The notes under the pieces are model-generated. The model did not search any database. It worked only from the letters and a program-made list of their open reading frames with translations, and was not told the DNA's origin. The translations under genes and the position numbers were made by a program. From positions 1-64,000 of the forward strand of contig CAZOOK010000015.1 of the NCBI GenBank assembly GCA_964581385.1: a DNA stretch of 64,000 bases. Direction: 5' to 3'. The stretch's first letter is position 1; each line of letters begins with the position of its first letter. Of the stretch, positions 1 to 8,597 are shown piece after piece. Origin of the DNA: CAZOOK01 sp964581385. GTDB lineage: Bacteria; Pseudomonadota; Gammaproteobacteria; Nevskiales; Nevskiaceae.

Positions 1-61
1 CTTGTCCATCCTCAATTGGCTTCCGGATACCGGACATTCGTGAACTGCAGAAAGGAGCTGT

Positions 62-1072
62 TCAGCCCTGCCCGTCTGAAGCTTCATTCAATTCGCGCAT
101 GGCTGACGCAATGATCTCGAATGACCTCAAGCGCTGGTCATGATGATAGACATCAGAAACGACCATGAGCTCGTCTGCGCCGGTCTCTCGCAGCAGTGCC
201 TTGATGCCGGTGCGTACATCGTTGGCATCGCCGACGATTGATCGCACAAGCATTCCGCTTGCTTGCGTGCGTTCCTGGGGGGACCAATAGCTGTCGATGT
301 CATCAATGGGTGGTTTGCTGAGCCCGCGGGAGCCGCGAATTAGATCGGCAAAGGACATTTGCTGCGTGGTCGCGAGCCTTCGCGCCTCCGCCCGGTTCTC
401 GGCGGCAACGATGTTGATGCCGATCATCGCGTACGGCCTCAAGAGCTGCGCCGAAGGTTTGAAGCGGCTCCGGTAGATCTGCAGTGCGGTGAGCAGCATG
501 CCGGGCGCAAAGTGTGACGCGAAAGCATAGGGCAGGCCTAATTCGGCAGCGAGCTGAGCACCGTAGGTGCTCGATCCCAGGATCCACAACGGCACCTGGG
601 TGCCGCCCGCCGGGACCGCCTGAATCAAATGACTTGCGGCGGCGTCGCTGAAATAGCTCTGAAGTTCGATGATGTCTTGAGGGAAGGAATCGACTCCCGC
701 CACCGGGCGGCGCAGCGCACGAATCGTCCGCTGATCGGTGCCGGGCGCGCGGCCAAGGCCGAGATCGATGCGCCCCGGATGCAACTGGGCGAGCGTACCG
801 AATTGCTCGGCAATGATCAGCGGGGCATGGTTGGGCAGCATGATCCCGCCTGCGCCTACGCGGATACGGCTGGTGCCTGCGGCGATATGACTGAGGACGA
901 TCGCGGTGGCCGCGCTCGCGATACCCACCGTGTTGTGATGTTCCGCAACCCAGAAGCGCGTATAGCCCCACTGTTCGGCCTGCTGGGCCAGATTGCGGGC
1001 GTTGTCGATCGCCCCGCGCGCATCGGTTTCCTGGGTCACCCGCACGAGGTCGAGAATGGAATAGCCAGTCAC
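62..1072 (-). CDS. LLM-class flavin-dependent oxidoreductase (luciferase-like)
   Basis: A 336-residue protein of the bacterial luciferase-like monooxygenase superfamily, close in length and motif layout to E. coli YhbW. Family members use reduced FMN to oxygenate or oxidise small organic substrates in the cytoplasm. The N-terminal half shows the typical strand motifs FWVAEHHN, GGIMLPNHAPL and GLGRAPGTDQ of the TIM-barrel flavin site. The start is a GTG at 1072, because the only nearby ATG is out of frame. Substrate cannot be told. It stands alone, with short non-coding DNA on both sides. Fold call is firm; reaction is inferred. Confidence 0.88.
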   Translation of the reverse strand: MTGYSILDLVRVTQETDARGAIDNARNLAQQAEQWGYTRFWVAEHHNTVGIASAATAIVLSHIAAGTSRIRVGAGGIMLPNHAPLIIAEQFGTLAQLHPGRIDLGLGRAPGTDQRTIRALRRPVAGVDSFPQDIIELQSYFSDAAASHLIQAVPAGGTQVPLWILGSSTYGAQLAAELGLPYAFASHFAPGMLLTALQIYRSRFKPSAQLLRPYAMIGINIVAAENRAEARRLATTQQMSFADLIRGSRGLSKPPIDDIDSYWSPQERTQASGMLVRSIVGDANDVRTGIKALLRETGADELMVVSDVYHHDQRLRSFEIIASAMRELNEASDGQG

Positions 1073-1516
1073 AGTGTCATGCCTTTGAAATGGCGGCTTA
1101 TGGCGCGCGGGAACTGCGCAGGTCGGCTAGAAATCGTCTCGGAGTTTGCCGTTCTCAAGTCCGCTGGTGTCATGGACAAACCTTGGGGCCCCGGAGGACG
1201 TATTCAACGGAACTATGTACATCCTTCAGGCGTGCCCGGCATCGTCGGGAGATCGAGGGCAGTGGGTCCAAACCGTCTGAGCCTTCGCTTGGCCGTCCGT
1301 ACGCCCGACACCGGCCATTCGTGAATGATCGGTTAGGGCTGGAACCGCTGGTCGTCGGTGTGTGCCAACACCGGACACTGGCTGCCTGAAAATCCTTGCC
1401 GGTCAGCGGACGTTCGTTAGTTGAACTGCTGCCTATGTCCCTGGACGTTCCTGCTCGGCGCTGCTTGAATAAGAACTGAACGAGACGGCTCCAATGCGAC
1501 AACTCTATTGCACGTT
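1073..1516. other. Intergenic stretch with short repeated motif, no gene seen
   Basis: No convincing gene. Open frames here overlap real genes or lack family signatures. Variants of a short motif CGGACATTCGTGAACTGC occur at 31-48, around 1311-1326 and (with a small insertion) at 1406-1430, suggesting an intergenic repeat family. Confidence 0.4.
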
Positions 1517-2068
1517 TCAGGGCGCAGCAGTGTCGTGGGATGGTTTCGGACAAGTCGGGTCCTTTTCGATCTGGTTGATGACCCAGTTCTCAGATGTCAA
1601 GCGATAGGCTGACGCCCAATAGGGGGAAGCCCCGCGCGCATCAACCGAATAAGCAAAAATGAAGCTTTTTCCGAGAAAATATTTCTCTAGTTGGTCGTCG
1701 GATAATGCGCTGTTAGTAGGCGGAATGACTGCCAAGTATCCGTTGCCGTCTTGGAGGGGTTTTCCAAAGAGGAGGCCGTTGCGCATACTCACAGCCAGAG
1801 AAATAGTCTCAACTTGATACACGGGAAATGTTCTGATACCAAGGACCCGCTTTATTTGCACCGATAGCTCGACCAGATTGTTAGGGCTACAGTATTCGCC
1901 CTCCTTTACGTCTCTTCGGCAATCGCGACTTTTGACTCCCAACACTTCGGCAACGACAACTGCTGATGAATGACAAAGAATTTCCTCCTCCGTCGCTGCA
2001 ATAGCTAAAGCCCGCACTGGCGCAAATAGCAAGCACGAAATCGCAAGTGTAAGTAATTGTCGTTTCAT
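1517..2068 (-). CDS. Hypothetical exported protein
   Basis: A 183-residue protein with a clear Sec-type signal peptide: basic MKR, a hydrophobic core, and a likely cleavage site after the ALA near residue 22. The mature part has several cysteines, a pattern common in small periplasmic proteins. I recognise no family. Base composition is visibly lower in GC than the efflux and secretion genes nearby, as for the neighbouring 2174-2620 gene, so the pair may be recent arrivals. The ATG at 2068 is chosen because it begins the signal peptide. Confidence 0.6.
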   Translation of the reverse strand: MKRQLLTLAISCLLFAPVRALAIAATEEEILCHSSAVVVAEVLGVKSRDCRRDVKEGEYCSPNNLVELSVQIKRVLGIRTFPVYQVETISLAVSMRNGLLFGKPLQDGNGYLAVIPPTNSALSDDQLEKYFLGKSFIFAYSVDARGASPYWASAYRLTSENWVINQIEKDPTCPKPSHDTAAP

Positions 2069-2173
2069 TAACGCTAAAGAAATTGAACTACCTGTTTACG
2101 GGCATTACCTACAGGACTATTGGTATCCATCCAGAACAGTTTCCTACTGGAGATCGTTCTGGCGGAAGGGGTA

Positions 2174-2620
2174 TTAGGCACCGCCAAGTACTACACAGAC
2201 AAGCCACGCAACAAATCCGCTGTAAGCGAATATGGTAAGACCGACCGCCATGACTGTATTTCTGATTTGGACTCCCATGATGCCGAAAATGCCACCTATT
2301 AAGGCGGCTACTGGGGTCGCCCATAATAAATGTTGGGTGATTCCAGTAATGGCCGAATCCTTGGAGGCATTTACTTTTGATGCCGCAGTAATAAAGATCA
2401 TGGCGCACGAAGGCACGCTTCCGATGATCGCAAGTGAGTCTAGTACTAAGCACAAACCTAATGCAATCGAGTTCTTCGACTTCAATGTGGCCTGTTGACC
2501 TTCGGATAAATATGACTTTTTCGTTTCTCGACTTTGGAAATCGTATCCGCAGTCACACCGAAGAGCAGTTAGTGTGCTGATTAACCCGCACTTCGGACAT
2601 TTAATTACAGGTGCCTGCAT
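2174..2620 (-). CDS. Small zinc-ribbon membrane protein
   Basis: A protein of about 148 residues. The first 25 residues hold a zinc-ribbon-like pair, CPKCG and CDCGYDF. Three hydrophobic stretches follow, consistent with membrane segments (roughly residues 50-80, 95-120 and 125-147). This layout is common among uncharacterised bacterial inner-membrane proteins. I start it at the ATG at 2620 rather than the TTG at 2629, because no ribosome site favours the latter. Function is unknown. AT-rich compared with its surroundings. Confidence 0.55.
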   Translation of the reverse strand: MQAPVIKCPKCGLISTLTALRCDCGYDFQSRETKKSYLSEGQQATLKSKNSIALGLCLVLDSLAIIGSVPSCAMIFITAASKVNASKDSAITGITQHLLWATPVAALIGGIFGIMGVQIRNTVMAVGLTIFAYSGFVAWLVCVVLGGA

Positions 2621-2629
2621 AAAGCGCAA

Positions 2630-2990
2630 TGATTATTGAGCCACATTGAAAAACATTCTCACACCGGTCCAATACGATCTCCCATGGTCTGGATTCATGA
2701 TATCCCACAGAGCAGAGAATTTACGCCTGATTCATTTTTTCGCAAATGGCACCCGATCGGAACAAGCTCGGCAGCCCGCCGCAAAGCTGACTTTCGCGAC
2801 CGTCGGCTTTGGGCTGATCACTACGACATTCGGACCTTCTTTGGCAGCTTGCCATAGGCAACCGGTCAGAGTCGATTTCTTTCCACAGATTCAAAGCAGA
2901 GTTAAGCAGCAGCCCTGATGGATGGTGTCGGCCAGATTGGAGAGCCAGTAGTGTCCTGGCTCCGCTCCCCCCACCAGCCATTCGATCAAC
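2630..2990. other. Intergenic, nothing recognised
   Basis: About 360 bases without a supportable gene. Short open frames on both strands show no family motifs or ribosome sites. Confidence 0.4.
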
Positions 2991-4115
2991 TCAATCAATG
3001 GTGCGCCGAGCGGCGACCCAGGTGTGGAATTCGGGATCTTCGAATCGGTAGGCTCCGTGGTCGATACGGGCCATCAGTTGGAGCTTAGGGCCCGTTAGCC
3101 TTCGAATCGATGTCCTGGGTACGCTGGCGGTCACGTCACGAGCGCCGAGCAGATCCTGAAGCTGCTTGAGCGCCTGAGCTCCGTAAAGGTCGTGCACACC
3201 GCGGGCCGCCAATAGCAGTATGGCCCGGTCGGAACGGCTTAACTGCTTCCATATTTTGGCGTAGCCCGAATCGTCGCTGATCCGCGCCAAGGTATACTGC
3301 AGTGCGTGCTCGGGCCCCTGGTCTTGGTACATCAAGTAGCGTTCGATGTACCAGCGAAAGAACTCCGGTGTTTCCTTCAATGAGATAAACGCATTCAACG
3401 CGACGTCCAGCTTCAAGGGATGTCTGGCCAGAGTGGCCAGCTGCTTGACCATTGCCTCGACAAATTCGCGCCCCAGCAACGGGAAGGGCTCCAGCGGAGC
3501 CCAGTTATAGAACGGCGCTGACGCGCGCGAGAACATCTCCCGCAGGGCCGCTTCGGACGATCCCGCAAACAGCACTTTTATGCCAGGCTTGCGAATGTCC
3601 AGACCCGCACGGAGCGAGTGCGCCACTGCCTTGTGTTCAGGAACGGCGAGCACCTGCGCTTCGTCAACGACCAGCAGCAGGCGTTTCTTGGCCTTATCAG
3701 CTGCCTGTAGGGCGGCTTGAATGGCTGGCACCGCCACCTTCTCCTGTTCAGCCAGATCCATCTCGATGGAACCTTCGATGCCCATAGGCAACTTGCCGCC
3801 GCCTTTGAGGTTCCGAATCGGAGTGTTCAGGTCTGCCCAGAATTTGCTCAATCCCTTGGGCCGTGTGGCCATTACAATGGCGGTGGCGAGTGCTTGGCCG
3901 GGGTGATCGGTGGCATCCCAGAGGTTGGTATAGGCCGCCAAGTAACCCGCGTGTAGTGCGGCGGGTAGCAAGTCGTGCTTCAAAAACTCGCTTTTGCCCA
4001 TTCGGCGACGGGCAAAAAGACCTCGGGCGGAGGTCAAGCCGAGGTCAAAACCCTGCAGGTAGGCCTGCGCCAGATCCGGGCGCGGGAAGTGCCAAGGGTC
4101 GGTCAGCTCGCTCAT
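2991..4115 (-). CDS. AAA-type ATP-binding protein (archaeal-ATPase/STAND-like)
   Basis: A 374-residue P-loop ATPase. The P-loop is RRRMGKSEF at residues 36-44, the arginine-rich variant seen in archaeal-type AAA ATPases, and the Walker B is LLLVVDEA with Asp151-Glu152. LFAGSSE fits a sensor-1 position. The C-terminal third looks like a winged-helix lid. Such single-gene ATPases are common on plasmids and genomic islands. A role in DNA handling or defence is possible, but nothing here fixes it. It is a lone gene with an ATG start at 4115. Confidence 0.75.
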   Translation of the reverse strand: MSELTDPWHFPRPDLAQAYLQGFDLGLTSARGLFARRRMGKSEFLKHDLLPAALHAGYLAAYTNLWDATDHPGQALATAIVMATRPKGLSKFWADLNTPIRNLKGGGKLPMGIEGSIEMDLAEQEKVAVPAIQAALQAADKAKKRLLLVVDEAQVLAVPEHKAVAHSLRAGLDIRKPGIKVLFAGSSEAALREMFSRASAPFYNWAPLEPFPLLGREFVEAMVKQLATLARHPLKLDVALNAFISLKETPEFFRWYIERYLMYQDQGPEHALQYTLARISDDSGYAKIWKQLSRSDRAILLLAARGVHDLYGAQALKQLQDLLGARDVTASVPRTSIRRLTGPKLQLMARIDHGAYRFEDPEFHTWVAARRTID

Positions 4116-4461
4116 CCGACATATTCTGACAGGGTTCAGTCAATTGACAAGCGAATGTCGCAAATGGTCGGGACAAAACATCCCCTTAGGACGTGAGCGC
4201 CGCCGACGGCGGCACAGTTGCACGTAAGCTGGAACATGGAGCACCGATCGGTAATTACGGGCAAAGGGCGGCGGAAATATCCCCGAAATATTTTGCGACG
4301 CATTCTATAGTTGATTAGAGCCTTCCGCCCTTCGGGCGGACCGTGTCGTCGTCGCGATGCGATCAAGCCGCGATGCGTCTCGCCCCTGACGGGCATAGCC
4401 ACTGGGCCTTATCGGGGAGTTATTCGATAGACGTTACGATGACGCACCAGGAGATTCCGCG
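4116..4461. other. Intergenic, one GC-rich hairpin
   Basis: About 345 bases with no supportable gene. A short hairpin (CCGCCC-TTC-GGGCGG, around 4325-4339) lacks a T-tract, so I do not call it a terminator. The 3' end should hold the promoter and ribosome site (CCAGGAG around 4447) of the MFS gene. Confidence 0.35.
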
Positions 4462-5862
4462 ATGACTCCCCCGCTTGACGAACGCCGGCGCTGGCTGGCG
4501 CTCTACGTGCTGTGCATGGGCGTGCTCATGATCGTGCTCGACACGACGATCGTGAACGTCGCCCTGCCCTCGATCCGCCGGGATCTGCGCTTCACGCAGA
4601 CCTCGCTGGTGTGGGTGGTCAACGCCTACATGCTGACCTTCGGCGGCTTTCTGCTGCTCGGCGGGCGGCTCGGCGATCTGTATGGGCATCGCCGGCTGTT
4701 CCTGATCGGACTCGCCTCGTTCACGGCGTCGTCGTTCGCCTGCGGGTTGTCGACGACACAGACTGCGCTGATCGTCGCGCGTGCCGTGCAAGGCGTCGGC
4801 GGCGCGGTGGTCACCGCGGTGGCGCTGTCGCTGATCATGGATTTGTTCACTGCGGACGCGGACCGCGCCAAGGCGATGGCAATCTACGGCTTCGTCTGCT
4901 CCGGCGGCGGCGCGCTCGGCGCGTTGCTCGGCGGCGTGCTGACCACCGCGCTCAACTGGCATTGGATTTTTCTGGTCAATATCCCGATCGGCACTGCGGT
5001 GTACGTGGCCTGCCTGCGCCTGATTACGCCGGATCACACTGACGCGAGAGAAACGCAGCTCGACGTCGCGGGCGCGCTGACGGTGACGGCGTCGCTGATG
5101 CTCGCCGTCTACGCCGTGGTCAACGGCAACGAGGCGGGCTGGACTTCGGTGCAGACGCTCGCGCTGCTCGCCGCCGCGGCAATCCTGCTCGCCACGTTTC
5201 TGATTATCGAGGCGCGCGTAAGCCATCCGCTGATGCCGCTGGCGATGTTCCGGCTGCGCAATGTGGTCGTCGCCAACATCGTTGGCGTGCTGTGGGCGGC
5301 GGGCATGTTCGCGTGGTTCTTCATCTCGGCGCTTTATCTTCAGCTCGTGCTCGGCTACGACGCGCTGAAGGTGGGGCTCGCGTTCATTCCGGCGGATCTG
5401 GTGATGGCCGCGTTCTCGGTGAGCTGGTCGGCGAAGATCGTGGCACGCTTTGGCCTACGCGCACCGGCCGCGGTCGGCCTGCTGCTGGCAGCGGCGGGCC
5501 TGGCGCTGTTCGCGCGCGCGCCGGTCAGCGGCACTTTTATGCTCGACGTATTGCCCGGCATGATCCTGCTCGGCTTCGGCGCCGGCATCGCGTTCAACCC
5601 GGTGCTGCTCGCGGCGATGAGCGACGTTTCGCAGAAAGATTCCGGGCTCGCCTCCGGCATCGTCAACACGGCGTTTATGCTAGGCGGTTCACTCGGACTT
5701 GCGGTGCTTGCGAGCGTCGCGGCGGCACGCACGCAGGCCACCGGCACGCTCATCGCCGGCTATCACCTCGCCTTCGTCGTCGGCGCCATCTTCGTCGTGA
5801 TTGCCGCGGTTATCGGCGGCGCGTCGATCCGGACGCGCGGTGCGCCCGTCACGTTAAGCTGA
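4462..5862 (+). CDS. MFS efflux transporter, DHA2 (EmrB/QacA) type
   Basis: A 466-residue integral membrane protein with the expected pattern of about 14 hydrophobic helices. The first helix carries LDTTIVNVALPSI, the hallmark of the DHA2 14-helix drug:proton antiporters. Loop 2-3 has GGRLGDLYGHRRLF (motif A), and helix 5 has the glycine-rich antiporter motif C region (GGGALGALLGG). These pumps export hydrophobic drugs or metabolites using the proton gradient. There is no adjacent regulator or EmrA-like adaptor, so the substrate is unknown. GC content is high, like the chromosomal-type genes in the window. Confidence 0.9.
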   Translation: MTPPLDERRRWLALYVLCMGVLMIVLDTTIVNVALPSIRRDLRFTQTSLVWVVNAYMLTFGGFLLLGGRLGDLYGHRRLFLIGLASFTASSFACGLSTTQTALIVARAVQGVGGAVVTAVALSLIMDLFTADADRAKAMAIYGFVCSGGGALGALLGGVLTTALNWHWIFLVNIPIGTAVYVACLRLITPDHTDARETQLDVAGALTVTASLMLAVYAVVNGNEAGWTSVQTLALLAAAAILLATFLIIEARVSHPLMPLAMFRLRNVVVANIVGVLWAAGMFAWFFISALYLQLVLGYDALKVGLAFIPADLVMAAFSVSWSAKIVARFGLRAPAAVGLLLAAAGLALFARAPVSGTFMLDVLPGMILLGFGAGIAFNPVLLAAMSDVSQKDSGLASGIVNTAFMLGGSLGLAVLASVAAARTQATGTLIAGYHLAFVVGAIFVVIAAVIGGASIRTRGAPVTLS

Positions 5863-6007
5863 AGGCATGTTTTCGGTAGAATCGCGCGCGCTGCCGGAGG
5901 GTGCCTTGCTGGCGCGATACTGAGGGTCGGTCTGATTTTGGTGAAAAAGTCCCGGTAGCGGCCTCGTTGAAAGACGAAAAATAGAGGGCACCTCACAATA
6001 TGTCAGC

Positions 6008-6637
6008 TCACCCTAACCTACGCTCGCTTAGATATCGTTTCAGCGTACCGAAAATGTCGTGGCCGCTCAGACAGTCATAGCGGATGCGGATCAATCTTGT
6101 TTTAAAAAACGACGCATTTCGATCCGTATACCAAATCATTAAGTGAAACAAACCACGGCTACCAGTTAAATTAATCGATCTTATGCATCTCCATGGAATC
6201 GCTTTGTTCTTATACATCAGAAAATTGCGATCAACTTGCAGCGCGGGAACATCCAGCCTGGAAAGGGCTATAGCGTATTCCACAAATCCTGGTGCGAGTA
6301 ACAAAACGCAAGGTATGAGCGGGAGCAAGGTTCGTATGGTGATTATCCAAGGGGCGCTTCGGTTCATATTTAATGCGTTTAATACGACAAGTGTGCCAAC
6401 TATAATCACTGCGATAAGCAGTACTACAAATCGCGCCACCATCCAAATCGCATGAGTTTTTGAATAATAGATTTCCATTTGTTCGGGAAGAGGTGGCGGC
6501 GGAATGAATTTCCAACCGCGAAGGGATTCCTCGGCAGATCTTCCAATACGATACATTACGTAACCCCACACAATCGGGGCTAGAAGAATTGCAGCGACCA
6601 CTAGTACCGAAGATTGCATAGGGCGTTGGTCATGCAT
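6008..6637 (-). CDS. Hypothetical membrane protein
   Basis: A 209-residue protein with three hydrophobic stretches, at residues 8-25, about 65-88 and about 97-125. A mostly polar C-terminal half containing several arginines follows. No family is recognised. The start at 6637 is uncertain, because an internal ATG at 6619 (MQSSVL) would serve as well. Composition is AT-richer than the flanking MFS and TolC genes. Confidence 0.55.
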   Translation of the reverse strand: MHDQRPMQSSVLVVAAILLAPIVWGYVMYRIGRSAEESLRGWKFIPPPPLPEQMEIYYSKTHAIWMVARFVVLLIAVIIVGTLVVLNALNMNRSAPWIITIRTLLPLIPCVLLLAPGFVEYAIALSRLDVPALQVDRNFLMYKNKAIPWRCIRSINLTGSRGLFHLMIWYTDRNASFFKTRLIRIRYDCLSGHDIFGTLKRYLSERRLG

Positions 6638-6947
6638 ATTTCGGCGGCCGGGAGAATGAAGTATCGATACTGCGGCACAAACAGCCGGCCCATTGTGCTT
6701 ATTTCGCGCACTGTTCTCCCGGGCACACCCAATGGAGCGTTATGCGCTCCCTACTCGAAGCATACGCCCCACACGAGACATCGGTAAACGTCACGCGTGG
6801 GCTGTTCTCACAAAACAGATTGATGTCGTGCGGATGGGCAGACAGCGTAAGTCAGCCATTAGTCCGACGGCCACGGCCGAGCGATCGGTAACAAGAAATC
6901 CAGATACAAACATATCGCCGTGAGCCAATATCCGCTTGCGGGCAGGT
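6638..6947. other. Intergenic, nothing recognised
   Basis: About 310 bases between a membrane-protein gene and the 3' end of tolC. No gene, RNA or clear terminator is seen. Confidence 0.35.
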
Positions 6948-8411
6948 TCATTCAACTCCAGGACTGCCGTTAGCCGGCTCAATCGACCACGCCCCCAATT
7001 TGCCGAGACTCGCAGCGAGCTGAAGCCGCGCCACGCGCCAGTCCGACAGAGCCTGGATGCGCTGCTGCTGCGCGCTGGCAAGCGCACTCTGTGCGTTGAG
7101 CAATTCCAGAATATTGCCGGCGCCACCCTTGTAGCGCTTCTGCGACGCGTCGAAGGATTCCTCAGCGCTGCTCAGCAGAATTTCTGAGTTACTGAGATTG
7201 TCAGTATTGGTCTGTAATATCTGATAGCTGTTCCAGACTGTTTGCGCGACCTGCTGCTCGGCCTCATTGAGCGTCTCGCGCTGCAGTTCAACCTGGGCAC
7301 GGGCTTGTTCGGTCGGCGCACGATGCAAGAGCGCGTCCGACAGCGGCACGTCGACCTGAAGTCCGAAATACGAAGTCCCTTGCGTTGCTGACAGCGGCGG
7401 CTGGCCCAAACTTGGACTGATCGGCTGGTTGGAGCGAGTGGATTTTGCGATGAAGCTGAAGCTCGGCAATCCTTGCCGGCGCGCCGCTTTCTCACTGGCC
7501 ACAGCGGCTGCCAGTTCTTTCTCGGCTTGTACGACACTCGGATGCGCGCGCTTGGCGTCCTCGATCAATTCGCGCAAGGATTGCGAAAACTCGCTGTCAG
7601 CCAGGATCTGATCGCTAGCCATTGGCAGCTCCAGCGCACGATCGGGATCCAATCCCATGTCGATGGCCAACGCACCCAGCTTGGTTCGAAAATCCCCGTC
7701 GGCTTTGACGCGATTGACGATAGCCTGGGCGTGGGCGGTGCGAGCCTGCAGTTGATCGCTGATGGCGGCGACACCCTTGCTGACCCGGGCACGGGCCGCA
7801 CCTTCACTTTCCGCGGCACTTTGCTCGATCCGGGCCGTGGCATTGCGGCTGGCCTGGGCAGCCTGGGCGTCGTAATAATCCTTGGCGGCCTGTACGAAAG
7901 CCTGCTGCAGATTCACATCGAGGTTGGCTTGAGCCGCCGCCAGCAGATCACGGGCATTTTCGAGTTGCGCGCCACGCCGTCCGAAGTCGTATAGCACCCA
8001 GCTCAGCGACAGGCTGGTGTTTTGCGTGACCGAACGACTGTCGGTGCTCAACACCGGAACATCGCGCACATGGGTGTTATTAGTCTGCCGAATATCCTGC
8101 CAGCTTCCGGAGATGGTCGGAAAATAGTTTTCCTTGCCGGCCATGACCTGCGTCGCCCGCACCCGGATCCCGGCCCAGGCCTCGCGTGTCTTCGGATCGC
8201 GGCATAGGCTACGCGTCACCGCTTCAAATAGTATCAATGGAGTCCCCACCGCTCCAAACGCACACGGCTCACCGTTCTGGGAAACATCCATCAGCGGCGA
8301 CGCTGGTGACTTCGGTATACCTTCCAACAAAGGTCCGGGCTCGTCTTGCGCTGCAAAGACCTTCGTGGTAACCAGGCACGCGACAAGCGCGGCCGCAACC
8401 CTGCGCGGCAT
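6948..8411 (-). CDS. TolC-family outer-membrane channel of a type I secretion system
   Basis: A 487-residue TolC-like outer-membrane efflux protein (E. coli TolC is 493). It starts with a signal peptide (MPRRVAAALVACLVTTKVFA). Two long alanine- and glutamine-rich helical repeats follow, with the beta-strand segments TSLSLSWVLYDFGRRG and YFGLQVDVPLSD at the expected positions for the two outer-membrane hairpins. TolC trimers form the exit duct for type I secretion. It is transcribed divergently from the HlyB-like gene at 8598, with about 185 bases between them, and together with the adaptor completes the exporter. Confidence 0.9.
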   Translation of the reverse strand: MPRRVAAALVACLVTTKVFAAQDEPGPLLEGIPKSPASPLMDVSQNGEPCAFGAVGTPLILFEAVTRSLCRDPKTREAWAGIRVRATQVMAGKENYFPTISGSWQDIRQTNNTHVRDVPVLSTDSRSVTQNTSLSLSWVLYDFGRRGAQLENARDLLAAAQANLDVNLQQAFVQAAKDYYDAQAAQASRNATARIEQSAAESEGAARARVSKGVAAISDQLQARTAHAQAIVNRVKADGDFRTKLGALAIDMGLDPDRALELPMASDQILADSEFSQSLRELIEDAKRAHPSVVQAEKELAAAVASEKAARRQGLPSFSFIAKSTRSNQPISPSLGQPPLSATQGTSYFGLQVDVPLSDALLHRAPTEQARAQVELQRETLNEAEQQVAQTVWNSYQILQTNTDNLSNSEILLSSAEESFDASQKRYKGGAGNILELLNAQSALASAQQQRIQALSDWRVARLQLAASLGKLGAWSIEPANGSPGVE

Positions 8412-8597
8412 AGACTTTCTTTTCCAATGGGTGGGGATCGGGCGTAACCGCAGAATGATGCGCTCGCGCGAGAGCGAAATAAATAGAGTGTTCGTTTCCG
8501 CACGTGCCAGCTAGAATCGCGGCGCCGCGGATCGTTGAGATGTACCAATCCGGGATCATCCGTTTCGTGTTCTTAATAAGGGCTTAGGGAGTCGTAC

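Noticed and set aside
629..1324. 231-codon frame on the plus strand over the LLM oxidoreductase
   Set aside because: It is antisense to a clear family member, and its translation is arginine/glycine-rich without motifs.
1170..1553. 127-codon minus-strand frame
   Set aside because: It overlaps the exported-protein gene at 1517, has no family motif and no ribosome site.
4325..4339. GC-rich hairpin as terminator
   Set aside because: No T-tract on either strand.
4420..5226. 268-codon minus-strand frame opposite the MFS gene
   Set aside because: Its translation is a low-complexity run of Arg, Gln, His and Glu, typical of the antisense of a GC-rich membrane protein.
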